A DNA stretch of 64,000 nucleotides from Planctomycetota bacterium (lineage in GTDB: Bacteria > Planctomycetota > Phycisphaerae > Phycisphaerales > Phycisphaeraceae), in assembly GCA_016350165.1 (NCBI GenBank), contig CP066225.1, positions 3,782,001-3,846,000 on the forward strand. The letters run 5' to 3'. Under the pieces are notes generated by a model. That model was not told where the DNA came from. It did no database searches and saw only the letters and a program-made list of their open reading frames with translations. The position numbers were made by a program, and so were the translations under genes. Shown piece after piece: positions 34,523 through 41,657 of this stretch; the first letter of the stretch is position 1, and the number at the start of each line of letters is the position of its first letter.

Positions 34523-35935
34523 GTGATTCGTCTGAAGCTGATCTCTGGACCACAAAAGGGACGTGAGTACTCTATTGCCCAATCCAGAGCTGCTGTGCTT
34601 GGCCGTCAGTGTAAAGATATCCTCATTCCCGACATGATGGCTTCACGTCAGCATGCTCAACTCATCTACCAAAACGGCTGCTGGCTAATCAACGACCTTG
34701 ACTCTTCCAACGGCACCTTCGTCAACAAAATTCAAATCGATAGCTTCGCAGAACTCGAAGCAGGCGACACTCTCCGCATCGGCGAAACAGATCTGCAAAT
34801 TATTTCCATTGAAGATGATATCGTTTCAGCAACTGATGACGATTCGCTTCCCGTGACTCGTTCGGATCAACCCACTGTACCTTCATCCACAGAGCGACCT
34901 GACGATCCCATCGCACGTCCGCAGCCGCTCACCAAAGATCAGATGGTGCAAAAACAGTTGGAGCAAAGTGCTCAAACACCTCAAAACTACGTCCGTCCAC
35001 ATGTTCACATTGAGTCGCCAATAGAGTCGGATGCAGATGACGAACACAGCTTCTCCGAAGAAGCCATGAACGAACAGACCATTGCAGGCACCGTCTACGA
35101 TCCGTCTCAAGTTGTTGAAGACTGGGATGAAGATAATGACAATAGTACTGACGAGGAAGGTCTCCTCGAAGCTCATCTCAACGAAGCAGATCAGATGGCT
35201 ATTGAGATCAACGAACTTCTCATGCCGCTCCCAAGCGACAGCAATATGACCTCACGTACTTATGATACTGATCGTAAGCCTGGAAAAATTAAACGCCTTT
35301 CTATTTCACTCATCGTCCTCGCATGTCTTGGTGGCATCGGTTTCCTTGCTTACGAAAATTATCTCCTCAAGCAACGAATGACCAAGCAGGAGAACGTCAG
35401 CATCACGCCTCTCATAAAAAACGCATCCAACGCGCCTGCTCCTGTGCCTGTAAAAACTGAACCAATTGAAGCAATCACAGTAGCACCAGAACCCGCCAAA
35501 CCAACGCCTGAAAAGACGTCCGAAATAAAGCCTGAAAAATTACCCATTATACCTGCCGCAGCGATCACAGAAACCATTACTGTCATACCTGTAGAGCCCA
35601 AAGTTCAAATTAAGCCGACTGAATCCGCAAAGATAGAAATCAATAAATCACCTGAAAAACCAACCATTTCCAAACCTACTAAAGAAACTAAGCCAACTAA
35701 AGAAGAATCGCCTTTCGTAGAAGATGAGTCAACCAAAGTGGTCGAGGTTGTAGATGAGGTTGCTGAAGATATCTCTACAGAAAAAACGGCTAAACCAAGC
35801 CCAACGCCAGTCGATCCACCTAAATCAGACATTGATCAGCAAGAGCAAACAGAAGCTAAATCTGAACCAACCAGTGAGCAAGAAGTAAAACCAGAATCAT
35901 CAGATCTCAAGCCTTCCGGGAAAACAAAATCTTGA
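34523..35935 (+). CDS. FHA-domain membrane protein with Pro/Glu/Lys-rich tail
   Basis: 470 residues from the GTG at 34523, which has GAGGG nine bases upstream; a TTG three codons earlier is too close to that site. The FHA phosphothreonine-binding domain (about 1-95) shows V-L-G-R, A-S-R-Q-H-A and D-L-D-S-S-N-G-T-F-V. An acidic linker follows, then one membrane helix (about 255-275) and a tail of about 190 residues rich in Pro, Glu, Thr and Lys, probably outside the inner membrane. FHA domains bind Thr-phosphorylated partners, so this may link kinase signalling to the envelope (inference). Its TGA overlaps the start of the next gene. Confidence 0.8.
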   Translation: MIRLKLISGPQKGREYSIAQSRAAVLGRQCKDILIPDMMASRQHAQLIYQNGCWLINDLDSSNGTFVNKIQIDSFAELEAGDTLRIGETDLQIISIEDDIVSATDDDSLPVTRSDQPTVPSSTERPDDPIARPQPLTKDQMVQKQLEQSAQTPQNYVRPHVHIESPIESDADDEHSFSEEAMNEQTIAGTVYDPSQVVEDWDEDNDNSTDEEGLLEAHLNEADQMAIEINELLMPLPSDSNMTSRTYDTDRKPGKIKRLSISLIVLACLGGIGFLAYENYLLKQRMTKQENVSITPLIKNASNAPAPVPVKTEPIEAITVAPEPAKPTPEKTSEIKPEKLPIIPAAAITETITVIPVEPKVQIKPTESAKIEINKSPEKPTISKPTKETKPTKEESPFVEDESTKVVEVVDEVAEDISTEKTAKPSPTPVDPPKSDIDQQEQTEAKSEPTSEQEVKPESSDLKPSGKTKS

Positions 35936-36270
35936 TCTGCAAGAAATGTTATTACAACCTATATCAAAATGAGTCAGGACGTTGCCCGGAGTGTGGCTAT
36001 CCATTTAATTTACTCAATCCAGAAACATATTTGGATGAAAAGCCAGATTTAACACTCCGACGCATATTTAATGTAAAACTCTACATTGTGATCGCTATCA
36101 ATATTCCATTCCTAATCATTCATCTAAAATATTTGGATTTTAAAGTTGCATTAGGTGGCATATTTAATTGTTTTTTACTTGGTGTTTTTGCGTGGTTTGT
36201 TTTAACAATGCTTCTTGATGTGCCTGTTCATATTTATCGTGATACCCGCAATAGATATTGGTTTAAATAA
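35932..36270 (+). CDS. Zinc-ribbon membrane protein (112 aa)
   Basis: Two CxxC knuckles (Cys3/Cys6 and Cys19/Cys22, the latter as CPECG) open the protein, followed by two hydrophobic helices (about 46-64 and 72-96). The start is a TTG that overlaps the stop of the FHA gene (TTGA), so translation is probably coupled. The zinc-ribbon layout resembles the cut gene at 1-161. Function unknown; coupling suggests it works with the FHA protein at the membrane. Confidence 0.65.
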   Translation: MICKKCYYNLYQNESGRCPECGYPFNLLNPETYLDEKPDLTLRRIFNVKLYIVIAINIPFLIIHLKYLDFKVALGGIFNCFLLGVFAWFVLTMLLDVPVHIYRDTRNRYWFK

Positions 36271-36290
36271 TTTTTGCCAAATAAAAAAGG

Positions 36291-36305
36291 CTAATCAACG
36301 ATTAG
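36291..36305 (+). repeat. Dispersed palindrome between zinc-ribbon gene and nuoA
   Basis: CTAATCAACGATTAG, perfect, extended by GG and CC to a 19-base palindrome (36289-36307), 20 bases after the zinc-ribbon gene stop. Confidence 0.85.
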
Positions 36306-36335
36306 CCTCATTCATTTCGATTTTGCATCAACCAT

Positions 36336-36746
36336 TTAGTCGTAGCGGAAGACACCTTTACGGAACGCATAGGCGTAGGCAATGATCGTTGTTAGTACGA
36401 AGAACAACATGCGGCCCAAGAATAACATCGGCAAGTTGTGTGCCTCTGATGCCTCACCACCCAACGAGATGAAATCAACTGCCCATGGGTACAGGAACAC
36501 GATTTCAACGTCGAACAGCAAGAACGTCATCGCAACCACATAAAACCGAACATTAAATCGGCGGCGTGTCTCAGCTAGTGGATCAACACCAGACTCATAC
36601 ACCGAACCCTTGATCTTGCCCTTGCGACCCGGACCAAGCATGTGCGTGATCACAACGTTCCCAAGACCAAAGCCCAAGCCAATCACTATCAGCAACCCAA
36701 TGGCTGCGTAATGGTTAAATGCGTCTTCTGCGAGTAGCGTCATCAT
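36336..36746 (-). CDS. nuoA: NADH-quinone oxidoreductase subunit A
   Basis: 136 residues from the ATG at 36746; the frame continues upstream without a start signal. Three membrane helices and the family block Y-E-S-G-x-x-P followed by R-R-R-F-N-V-R-F-Y near residue 65, plus [13 protein letters not shown] near 77, identify NuoA, a small membrane subunit of respiratory complex I. nuoB and the other subunits are not adjacent: this copy stands alone, convergent with the zinc-ribbon gene and divergent from thyA. Confidence 0.9.
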   Translation of the reverse strand: MMTLLAEDAFNHYAAIGLLIVIGLGFGLGNVVITHMLGPGRKGKIKGSVYESGVDPLAETRRRFNVRFYVVAMTFLLFDVEIVFLYPWAVDFISLGGEASEAHNLPMLFLGRMLFFVLTTIIAYAYAFRKGVFRYD

Positions 36747-36942
36747 GGTCAATATTGTATCGGGTGGGCGCAACCTGTCGAATAAACACCACCTTGGGGG
36801 ATTTTCCAGACCCCATACATCTCTCCCTTGTCTAGTAATTTGCATAACTATCTTTCAGATAACAGCTTACCGTAAAAATGGCATCCCAATTCTACTCATT
36901 GTGGAGACTGGCAGAATTCATCATTCCGCTTACACTTTTAGT

Positions 36943-37767
36943 ATGAAGCAATATTTGGAACTCATGCAGCACGTCCTCGACCATGGCGTCGACCGCTCCG
37001 ACCGAACTGGCACCGGTACACGCTCCGTTTTCGGCTACCAGATGCGTTTCAACCTCGACCCCGACACCGGCGGCGGCTTCCCATGTATCACCACCAAAAA
37101 GCTACACCTTCGCTCAATTATTCACGAACTGCTCTGGTTCCTTCAAGGCGACACCAATATTGCATACCTCAAAGAAAACGGCGTCCGCATCTGGGACGAA
37201 TGGGCTGACGAGCAAGGAAACCTCGGCCCAGTCTATGGTTATCAATGGCGTAACTACCCAAAACCCAGTGGCGGCAATGTCGATCAAATCAAAGATCTAC
37301 TCAACCAACTCAAAAATACCCCTGATTCACGTCGCCTCATCGTCTGTGCATGGAATCCAGGCATGATCGAAGACATGGCTCTCCCACCATGTCACGCCTT
37401 CTTCCAGTTCTACAGCCAACCTCAAGACGACGGCGGCCCCGCTCGACTTTCCTGTCAGCTCTACCAACGTTCCGCTGACATTTTTCTCGGCGTCCCATTC
37501 AACATCGCCTCATATGCACTACTCACCATGATGATCGCCCAAGTCACAGGCCATCGTCTCGGCGACTTCGTCCACACCTTCGGCGATGCTCACATCTACT
37601 CAAACCACTTTGAGCAGGCACAACTTCAACTCACTCGCACGCCTCGTCAACTTCCCACCATGCAGATAAATCCCGACGTTACCGATCTTTTCGATTTCAA
37701 ATACGAAGATTTCGAACTCCTCAATTACGATCCACATCCTCACATTAAAGCCGCCGTTGCGGTCTAA
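36943..37767 (+). CDS. thyA: Thymidylate synthase
   Basis: 274 residues from the ATG at 36943 ([15 protein letters not shown]). Hallmarks: D-R-T-G-T-G-T near residue 22, [12 protein letters not shown] near 62, the catalytic Cys in L-P-P-C-H near 155, and [13 protein letters not shown] near 185. It makes dTMP from dUMP and methylene-tetrahydrofolate, giving dihydrofolate that DHFR (folA, 2.7 kb away) recycles. The next feature is tRNA-Val, where the prophage is inserted. Confidence 0.95.
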   Translation: MKQYLELMQHVLDHGVDRSDRTGTGTRSVFGYQMRFNLDPDTGGGFPCITTKKLHLRSIIHELLWFLQGDTNIAYLKENGVRIWDEWADEQGNLGPVYGYQWRNYPKPSGGNVDQIKDLLNQLKNTPDSRRLIVCAWNPGMIEDMALPPCHAFFQFYSQPQDDGGPARLSCQLYQRSADIFLGVPFNIASYALLTMMIAQVTGHRLGDFVHTFGDAHIYSNHFEQAQLQLTRTPRQLPTMQINPDVTDLFDFKYEDFELLNYDPHPHIKAAVAV

Positions 37768-37810
37768 ATTCTTAATTCATGGGGATTAATCAACACGACA
37801 AACCCACAAT

Positions 37811-37840
37811 TTGCTACATCAGGGGGATACCAGCTATAAT
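37811..37840 (+). promoter_or_regulatory. Promoter of tRNA-Val
   Basis: TTGCTA, 18 bases, TATAAT, ending 13 bases before the tRNA. GCCCACCCA follows the -10 as in the tRNA-Glu promoter. Confidence 0.55.
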
Positions 37841-37853
37841 GCCCACCCACCAA

Positions 37854-37927
37854 GGGCGATTAGCTCAGTTGGCTAGAGCAACTCGTTTACACCGAGTAGG
37901 TCACTGGTTCGAGTCCAGTATCGCCCA
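37854..37927 (+). tRNA. tRNA-Val (anticodon TAC)
   Basis: A 74-base cloverleaf: acceptor GGGCGAT/ATCGCCC, anticodon stem ACTCG/CGAGT with loop TTTACAC (anticodon TAC), T arm ACTGG-TTCGAGT-CCAGT. No CCA is encoded. The 3' 46 bases are repeated at 47127-47173, so the gene is the attachment site of the prophage and its 3' half now comes from the phage attP. Confidence 0.95.
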
Positions 37928-37928
37928 T
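37882..37928 (+). repeat. attL, 47-bp direct repeat within tRNA-Val
   Basis: Identical to 47127-47173. It starts in the anticodon stem (CTCGTTTACACC) and ends one base after the tRNA. The bases on both outer sides differ between the copies, which fixes the repeat limits. Confidence 0.95.
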
Positions 37929-37940
37929 CCTAGATATAGC

Positions 37941-37977
37941 GGCTGATTTAGAATTATTTTTCTAAATCAGCCTTTTT
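37941..37977 (+). terminator. Phage-supplied terminator of tRNA-Val
   Basis: A perfect 11-bp stem GGCTGATTTAG/CTAAATCAGCC (37941-37951, 37962-37972) with a T-run, 13 bases inside attL. It replaces the original tRNA terminator, now at 47183-47210. Confidence 0.85.
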
Positions 37978-38281
37978 CATTTCTAAGTTGAGATTGAGAA
38001 AAGACTTAAAAGCTAAATAAAAAGACCCTGCGATGTTAGAGCATCCAGAGTCGTGATTACAGGCCTATGGAGTGCCTGCAATATGATTATTTTACTTACC
38101 CCACCTAAAGAATCCAAGACTCTGCACCAAGATGTGCAAAGCTTGGGTTTTTTTAATTTTGAACTCCTATTACAACTTGGCAGTACTTGCCTCGGAACTC
38201 GTTCGGCTAGCTGCTGAGCGGGTTTATTTACATATTTGTTTGTTTAGATTCTTTTAATCATTTTACTAATAGGAGTTAGTG
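37978..38281. other. Phage intergenic region next to attL
   Basis: 300 bases without a gene. It contains the hairpin at 38114-38154 and a GC-richer patch (about 38190-38222) with an NheI-like GCTAGC centre and overlapping short inverted repeats. In the circular phage this region joins the integrase end and would be a natural place for the replication origin or packaging signal (inference). Confidence 0.4.
38114..38154 (+). terminator. Phage hairpin with T-run
   Basis: Two-part stem CCAAG/CTTGG (38114-38118, 38142-38146) and TGCAC/GTGCA (38123-38127, 38134-38138), followed by seven T. Could terminate read-through from the tRNA or, in the circular form, the integrase transcript. Confidence 0.55.
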
Positions 38282-38473
38282 ATGGATAAGAAAATAGCAT
38301 GGATGGTTGCGTTTGCGGTGAGCATGATTTTTTCGCTTCCGTTGTTGATCGTGACGCATAAGGCTACGGGCGGAGAGATTCAGGCGTTTGATAAGTTTAT
38401 GTTTTTGGTTCTTCCAATAGCTTTAACGGTGATTGGTGTGGGCTTTTTGCGAATGATGGGAAGAGGGGATTAG
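38282..38473 (+). CDS. Phage small membrane protein (63 aa)
   Basis: ATG at 38282 with GGAG six bases upstream. Two hydrophobic helices (about 5-24 and 37-56) joined by a short polar loop, ending GRGD. First gene of the phage. No sequence family recognised; tiny membrane proteins are usual in inovirus genomes. Confidence 0.6.
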   Translation: MDKKIAWMVAFAVSMIFSLPLLIVTHKATGGEIQAFDKFMFLVLPIALTVIGVGFLRMMGRGD

Positions 38474-38503
38474 TCGTGATGACAAAAATAGGAGTATTTA
38501 GAA

Positions 38504-38653
38504 ATGACTGAAGAAATGGATGTTATGGAAGAGCAATTATTGAGAATCTCAAAGGTGGTCATGTATATCGCTATGGCGGTGTTTATGGTGGCTTTTGCAA
38601 TGTTTTCGGCGGCGTTGTTCTTGATCCTCAAGGTGATTGTTTACGGATTTTAA
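38504..38653 (+). CDS. Phage small membrane protein (49 aa)
   Basis: ATG at 38504 with TAGGAG upstream. An acidic N terminus (MTEEMDVMEEQ) is followed by one long Met/Ala/Phe-rich hydrophobic helix and a Gly-Phe end. Acidic head plus single helix resembles filamentous-phage minor or major coat proteins in design, but it lacks a basic tail and a signal peptide, so the role is open. Confidence 0.55.
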   Translation: MTEEMDVMEEQLLRISKVVMYIAMAVFMVAFAMFSAALFLILKVIVYGF

Positions 38654-38816
38654 TTGAACAAGTTGGGGTTTCGCTACGACCTCTAGCGTACAGGTAAAGG
38701 GGAATGATAAATCAACCAATCGCTAGGGAAGTAGAAACGGTGGCTTGGTCTAAAAAAATAGCTGCGTAGCAGCTTCATCTTAATAAACAACTGTCAAATT
38801 TTTAGGAGATTAAAAA

Positions 38817-39119
38817 ATGGCAACAACAGAAAAGTCCTTGAAAAGTGCATCAGTAATGGAATTAGTTGAGCGTATGCGTCCTAACTTTGAAGCGTGCGGG
38901 ATTGTGGATGAGAAAAAAGCGGGGACGAATGAAAAGACTGGTGACAAATGGTTTCGCGTTTCCTGTAAAACGATTGGCGAATCATTCCAGTACTACCTTG
39001 AACGTGAGCATTATGACATGTTGGAAGAAGGTGGTCTGTATAAATTCCAAGGCCGGTTGGAGCATGATTACAAGGGTAATTTGACTTGTAAAGTGGTTGA
39101 TATCAAGCCAGCGGACTGA
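38817..39119 (+). CDS. Phage SSB-like protein (pV-like)
   Basis: 100 residues, soluble and charged, with AGGAG eight bases before the ATG. Aromatic and basic residues alternate in beta-prone segments (K-W-F-R-V-S-C-K, F-Q-Y-Y-L-E-R-E-H-Y, Y-K-F-Q-G-R-L-E-H-D-Y-K-G-N-L) in an OB-fold-like pattern. Its size and place directly before the Rep gene fit the single-stranded-DNA binding protein that coats inovirus DNA before assembly. The call rests on context and composition. Confidence 0.55.
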   Translation: MATTEKSLKSASVMELVERMRPNFEACGIVDEKKAGTNEKTGDKWFRVSCKTIGESFQYYLEREHYDMLEEGGLYKFQGRLEHDYKGNLTCKVVDIKPAD

Positions 39120-39179
39120 TTATTTGTCTGTGGTTGTTTAGCGACAATCACAGATTTTTCTATGCATGAGGGTTATTGA

Positions 39180-40346
39180 ATGTCGCTGTATATACGCCAA
39201 AAGATGGTGCTTTCACATCTCCACCCAGTGGGTGGGTTGGTTCTTGCATCACGTGAAACTAAGCGTATGCGGCGATGGTTGGCATGGTGTAGAGCGAATA
39301 AGCGTAACGTGAAATTTATAACACTCACGTATGATCTGCGGCCATATCAAGACAAAATCAGACCCGATCAACTGCCCGAATTTATGTACGACATGAGTAA
39401 GCAGGACCGTCATGTGATACGCATGTTTGAACGTTTGGAGCAATACACAGGCGAGAAGTTAACGGGCCGGTGGCGTGCGAAGATGGAATTTCATCGAAGC
39501 GGGATACTTCATTACCACATTTTGGTACGTGATATGCCGTTCGTTCATCAAAGGGATTTAACTGATCTTTGGGGTCATGGTCGTGTAGATATTCGCATGG
39601 CACGCATAAAACATGCGGAATACATGGCTAAGTATCAAACAAAAGAAGGATCATACCCCGAGTTTTTGTATGACAAACCAAGGCGATCAGTAAAGGTGTG
39701 GGGTACATCCAGAGGCTTTTTTAGCGTCTTGGAAGATTCGGAGGGTGGGCAGTCGGGAAAGTTATCCGAGGGGCAGAGAGAAGAGATACGCAGTGATATA
39801 CAGTCGTCTGAGTCAGTGAAGCAAGATGATTATGATCGAAAGATGACGATTCGCGAGATGTTGGAGGAGTCACAAAACAAGGTGATTGTGAAGGATGAAG
39901 CGGGGGTTCGAACAGAATACCTGGGGAATGAGAATGACTTTGCGTGTGCGTTGTGGTTGAGTGGGTACAAGAGGCAGGATCGCAGGTTCGGGTGGTCGAA
40001 TTATGACATAACTCCCTATCAGTTGAATAGAGTGTATGAGCTTGTTGTAGAGATGCGCAATATGTCAAGAGCGTTGGACTCTGAGAAGTTGAATGAGCTT
40101 GTATACACCGATCAAGCTGTGATTGATTACTACGAGAAAGAAGCACACGCACGATCGACGAGCGGCCCGAGCGAGGAGGAGGGCGTGTCTCCCTTCTCTT
40201 GTATTAGACTACAAGTTTTTCCGGATACACAAGAAGGTTTAACTAACAGTGAGTTAGACGGAATGAAAGATTCAGAGCTTTATGAACGTCAATTTGTGTG
40301 TGGAATACCAAGAGATGAGTGGCCGGATGAATATGCACCGTTCTAG
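39180..40346 (+). CDS. Phage replication initiator, HUH rolling-circle type
   Basis: 388 residues. Three rolling-circle Rep motifs are visible: F-I-T-L-T-Y (motif 1, about residue 42), G-I-L-H-Y-H-I-L-V with the His-x-His metal pair (motif 2, about 107) and A-E-Y-M-A-K-Y with the candidate nicking Tyr (motif 3, about 145), followed by V-W-G-T-S-R-G-F-F as in many phage and plasmid Reps. It should nick the double-stranded origin and start rolling-circle replication. The C-terminal 200 residues are charged and lack a helicase motif. Gene lies 60 bases after the SSB-like gene. Confidence 0.8.
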   Translation: MSLYIRQKMVLSHLHPVGGLVLASRETKRMRRWLAWCRANKRNVKFITLTYDLRPYQDKIRPDQLPEFMYDMSKQDRHVIRMFERLEQYTGEKLTGRWRAKMEFHRSGILHYHILVRDMPFVHQRDLTDLWGHGRVDIRMARIKHAEYMAKYQTKEGSYPEFLYDKPRRSVKVWGTSRGFFSVLEDSEGGQSGKLSEGQREEIRSDIQSSESVKQDDYDRKMTIREMLEESQNKVIVKDEAGVRTEYLGNENDFACALWLSGYKRQDRRFGWSNYDITPYQLNRVYELVVEMRNMSRALDSEKLNELVYTDQAVIDYYEKEAHARSTSGPSEEEGVSPFSCIRLQVFPDTQEGLTNSELDGMKDSELYERQFVCGIPRDEWPDEYAPF

Positions 40347-40357
40347 GGAGGTGGAGA

Positions 40358-40501
40358 ATGTTTGAAAAAACGTATGAATCAATCGCGGTGTTTATGGCTG
40401 AGGGAATATTAGCGGGATTGTTTTACGGAATAATAATTTATTTGGTGATCATCGTACCATCGCGTGTGACGCATGGTATGCGAGAAATATCAAAACTATA
40501 G
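40358..40501 (+). CDS. Phage small membrane protein (47 aa)
   Basis: ATG at 40358 behind GGGAGGTGGAG. One hydrophobic helix in the middle (G-I-L-A-G-L-F-Y-G-I-I-I-Y-L-V-I-I-V) and a basic C terminus. Lies 11 bases after Rep and 12 bases before the PEP-CTERM gene, inside the phage operon. Role unknown. Confidence 0.55.
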   Translation: MFEKTYESIAVFMAEGILAGLFYGIIIYLVIIVPSRVTHGMREISKL

Positions 40502-40513
40502 AAAGGGATTAAA

Positions 40514-40996
40514 GTGTTTAAATTACTAGGGATTTTTACAGCATTGGTAATAACAGTATCAGTACAAGCAGAAACGATTGAATTGTTTATTGAGTCTACA
40601 GGTGTCACGTTTGAAGAAACCGTAGAATTGTACAACGGTGCGGAATGGGTTTTTGTTGAAAATGATGGTGATGAAACATACTTCGAGGCTGAGCTAGATA
40701 TTGAACTGCCAAGTACGGATATCTGGTTTAGGTTTGGTGACGACCAATTCGCTCATTATTACCAATCAAGTGTAGATGGTGGTGATGTTGCTTTAATGTA
40801 TCAGAATGATGATCAGGGTTTAGCGTTTGATTGGGCGAGTGGCGTAGTGGATCAAGGGGAAGGGGGCAAGCTTGCTATTGTCCCTTTGTTGATAACGGGG
40901 GAGAAATGGTACCCAGTAACTCCGTCGATCCCGGAACCGGCGAGTCTAATGCTGGTATCGATGGGCTCGTTGCTCCTGCTGAGACGGCGCAATTAG
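40514..40996 (+). CDS. PEP-CTERM protein encoded by the prophage
   Basis: 160 residues from a GTG with AAAGGG at good spacing. Signal peptide M-F-K-L-L-G-I-F-T-A... ending V-Q-A (residue 19), an acidic beta-rich domain of about 115 residues, and a full PEP-CTERM tail: IPEPASLMLVSMGSLLLL followed by RRRN. This is the host exosortase sorting signal in a gene that lies between phage replication and coat genes. The protein should be exported and processed at the host surface; superinfection exclusion, virion attachment or host-surface change are possible roles (inference). Its last 91 bases are also read by the coat-like gene at 40906. Confidence 0.85.
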   Translation: MFKLLGIFTALVITVSVQAETIELFIESTGVTFEETVELYNGAEWVFVENDGDETYFEAELDIELPSTDIWFRFGDDQFAHYYQSSVDGGDVALMYQNDDQGLAFDWASGVVDQGEGGKLAIVPLLITGEKWYPVTPSIPEPASLMLVSMGSLLLLRRRN

Positions 40997-41106
40997 CGGT
41001 TGAAGAGATGGGTGCGGTTTTCATAGTGCTGGCGGTTGCTGCCATTGTAATAGGAGTTGCAATGCGTGTGATTAAAGGTTCGAAAGGAACGGGCCTGAAC
41101 ATATAA
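40906..41106 (+). CDS. Coat-like phage protein overlapping the PEP-CTERM tail (66 aa)
   Basis: Begins at an ATG 91 bases before the end of the PEP-CTERM gene in another frame (GGGGGAG just upstream, rather close). The head is Asp/Glu/Ala-rich (about 1-33), followed by a helix V-F-I-V-L-A-V-A-A-I-V-I-G-V-A and a basic tail R-V-I-K-G-S-K-G. Acidic head, one helix and basic tail is the plan of inovirus coat proteins such as those of Pf1 and Pf3; the latter also lacks a signal peptide. It could be the major or a minor coat. A longer upstream start in the same frame is possible but less likely. Confidence 0.6.
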   Translation: MVPSNSVDPGTGESNAGIDGLVAPAETAQLAVEEMGAVFIVLAVAAIVIGVAMRVIKGSKGTGLNI

Positions 41107-41130
41107 CTCCTATTGATAAAGGGAAAAAAG

Positions 41131-41439
41131 ATGAATATTGAATTTAGTAAGCAGAAGCTGATTAATGCGGCACAGAAGACTTGGACGGTAGCACGTCAAG
41201 CTAAAAATAAGATCGGTTACGGTCTTGGTGCTGGTGCTGCAATGATCTATGGCAGTAATGCTGTTCATGCAGAAGGTGGTGAAACACTGACACTTCCAGA
41301 TTTGGGTTTCTCATCAGAAGCGATTGCTACAAAGGCAACTACTGAGATGGGTTTGGTTGTGAAGATTCTGCTCTTGGCCGGTATCGTAATCGGTGTTGGT
41401 TGGTTCGTGCTTCGTAACTTTAAGAAGGCAGGCAGATAA
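41131..41439 (+). CDS. Putative major coat protein precursor
   Basis: 102 residues from the ATG at 41131, with GGGAAAAAAG just upstream. A long positively charged signal sequence ends S-N-A-V-H-A (residue 47); the mature part of 55 residues has an acidic amphipathic head (E-G-G-E-T-L-T-L-P-D), the helix V-V-K-I-L-L-L-A-G-I-V-I-G-V-G-W-F-V and a basic end F-K-K-A-G-R. This matches filamentous-phage major coat proteins in size and design. It would wrap the single-stranded genome after Sec insertion and signal-peptidase cleavage. Confidence 0.8.
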   Translation: MNIEFSKQKLINAAQKTWTVARQAKNKIGYGLGAGAAMIYGSNAVHAEGGETLTLPDLGFSSEAIATKATTEMGLVVKILLLAGIVIGVGWFVLRNFKKAGR

Positions 41440-41482
41440 ATAACGAATAGAGGTGGATCGCTTAACGGCGATCCTCTTCATT

Positions 41483-41656
41483 ATGGAACAGTCAGAAGCG
41501 TTAGAGCAATTGCTAATTGTGGTTATTGAGCAGAGGGAACTTATAGAAAAGTTGTATCTGCTTAATGCCGCATTGTTATTTGGTTTGTGCTTTTTTATAG
41601 GTTTGTTTACGTGGCGTATGGTGATATTGACTAAAAATCAGAGCAGGGTGTTTTAA
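41483..41656 (+). CDS. Phage small membrane protein (57 aa), start uncertain
   Basis: From the ATG at 41483 the protein is acidic at first (M-E-Q-S-E-A-L-E-Q), then has one hydrophobic helix (about 28-47) and a polar end. No clear ribosome site precedes this ATG; a GTG at 41453 would add ten residues. Its stop lies one base before the start of the adhesin gene, so it is placed like a minor coat gene of the operon. Confidence 0.45.
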   Translation: MEQSEALEQLLIVVIEQRELIEKLYLLNAALLFGLCFFIGLFTWRMVILTKNQSRVF

Positions 41657-41657
41657 A

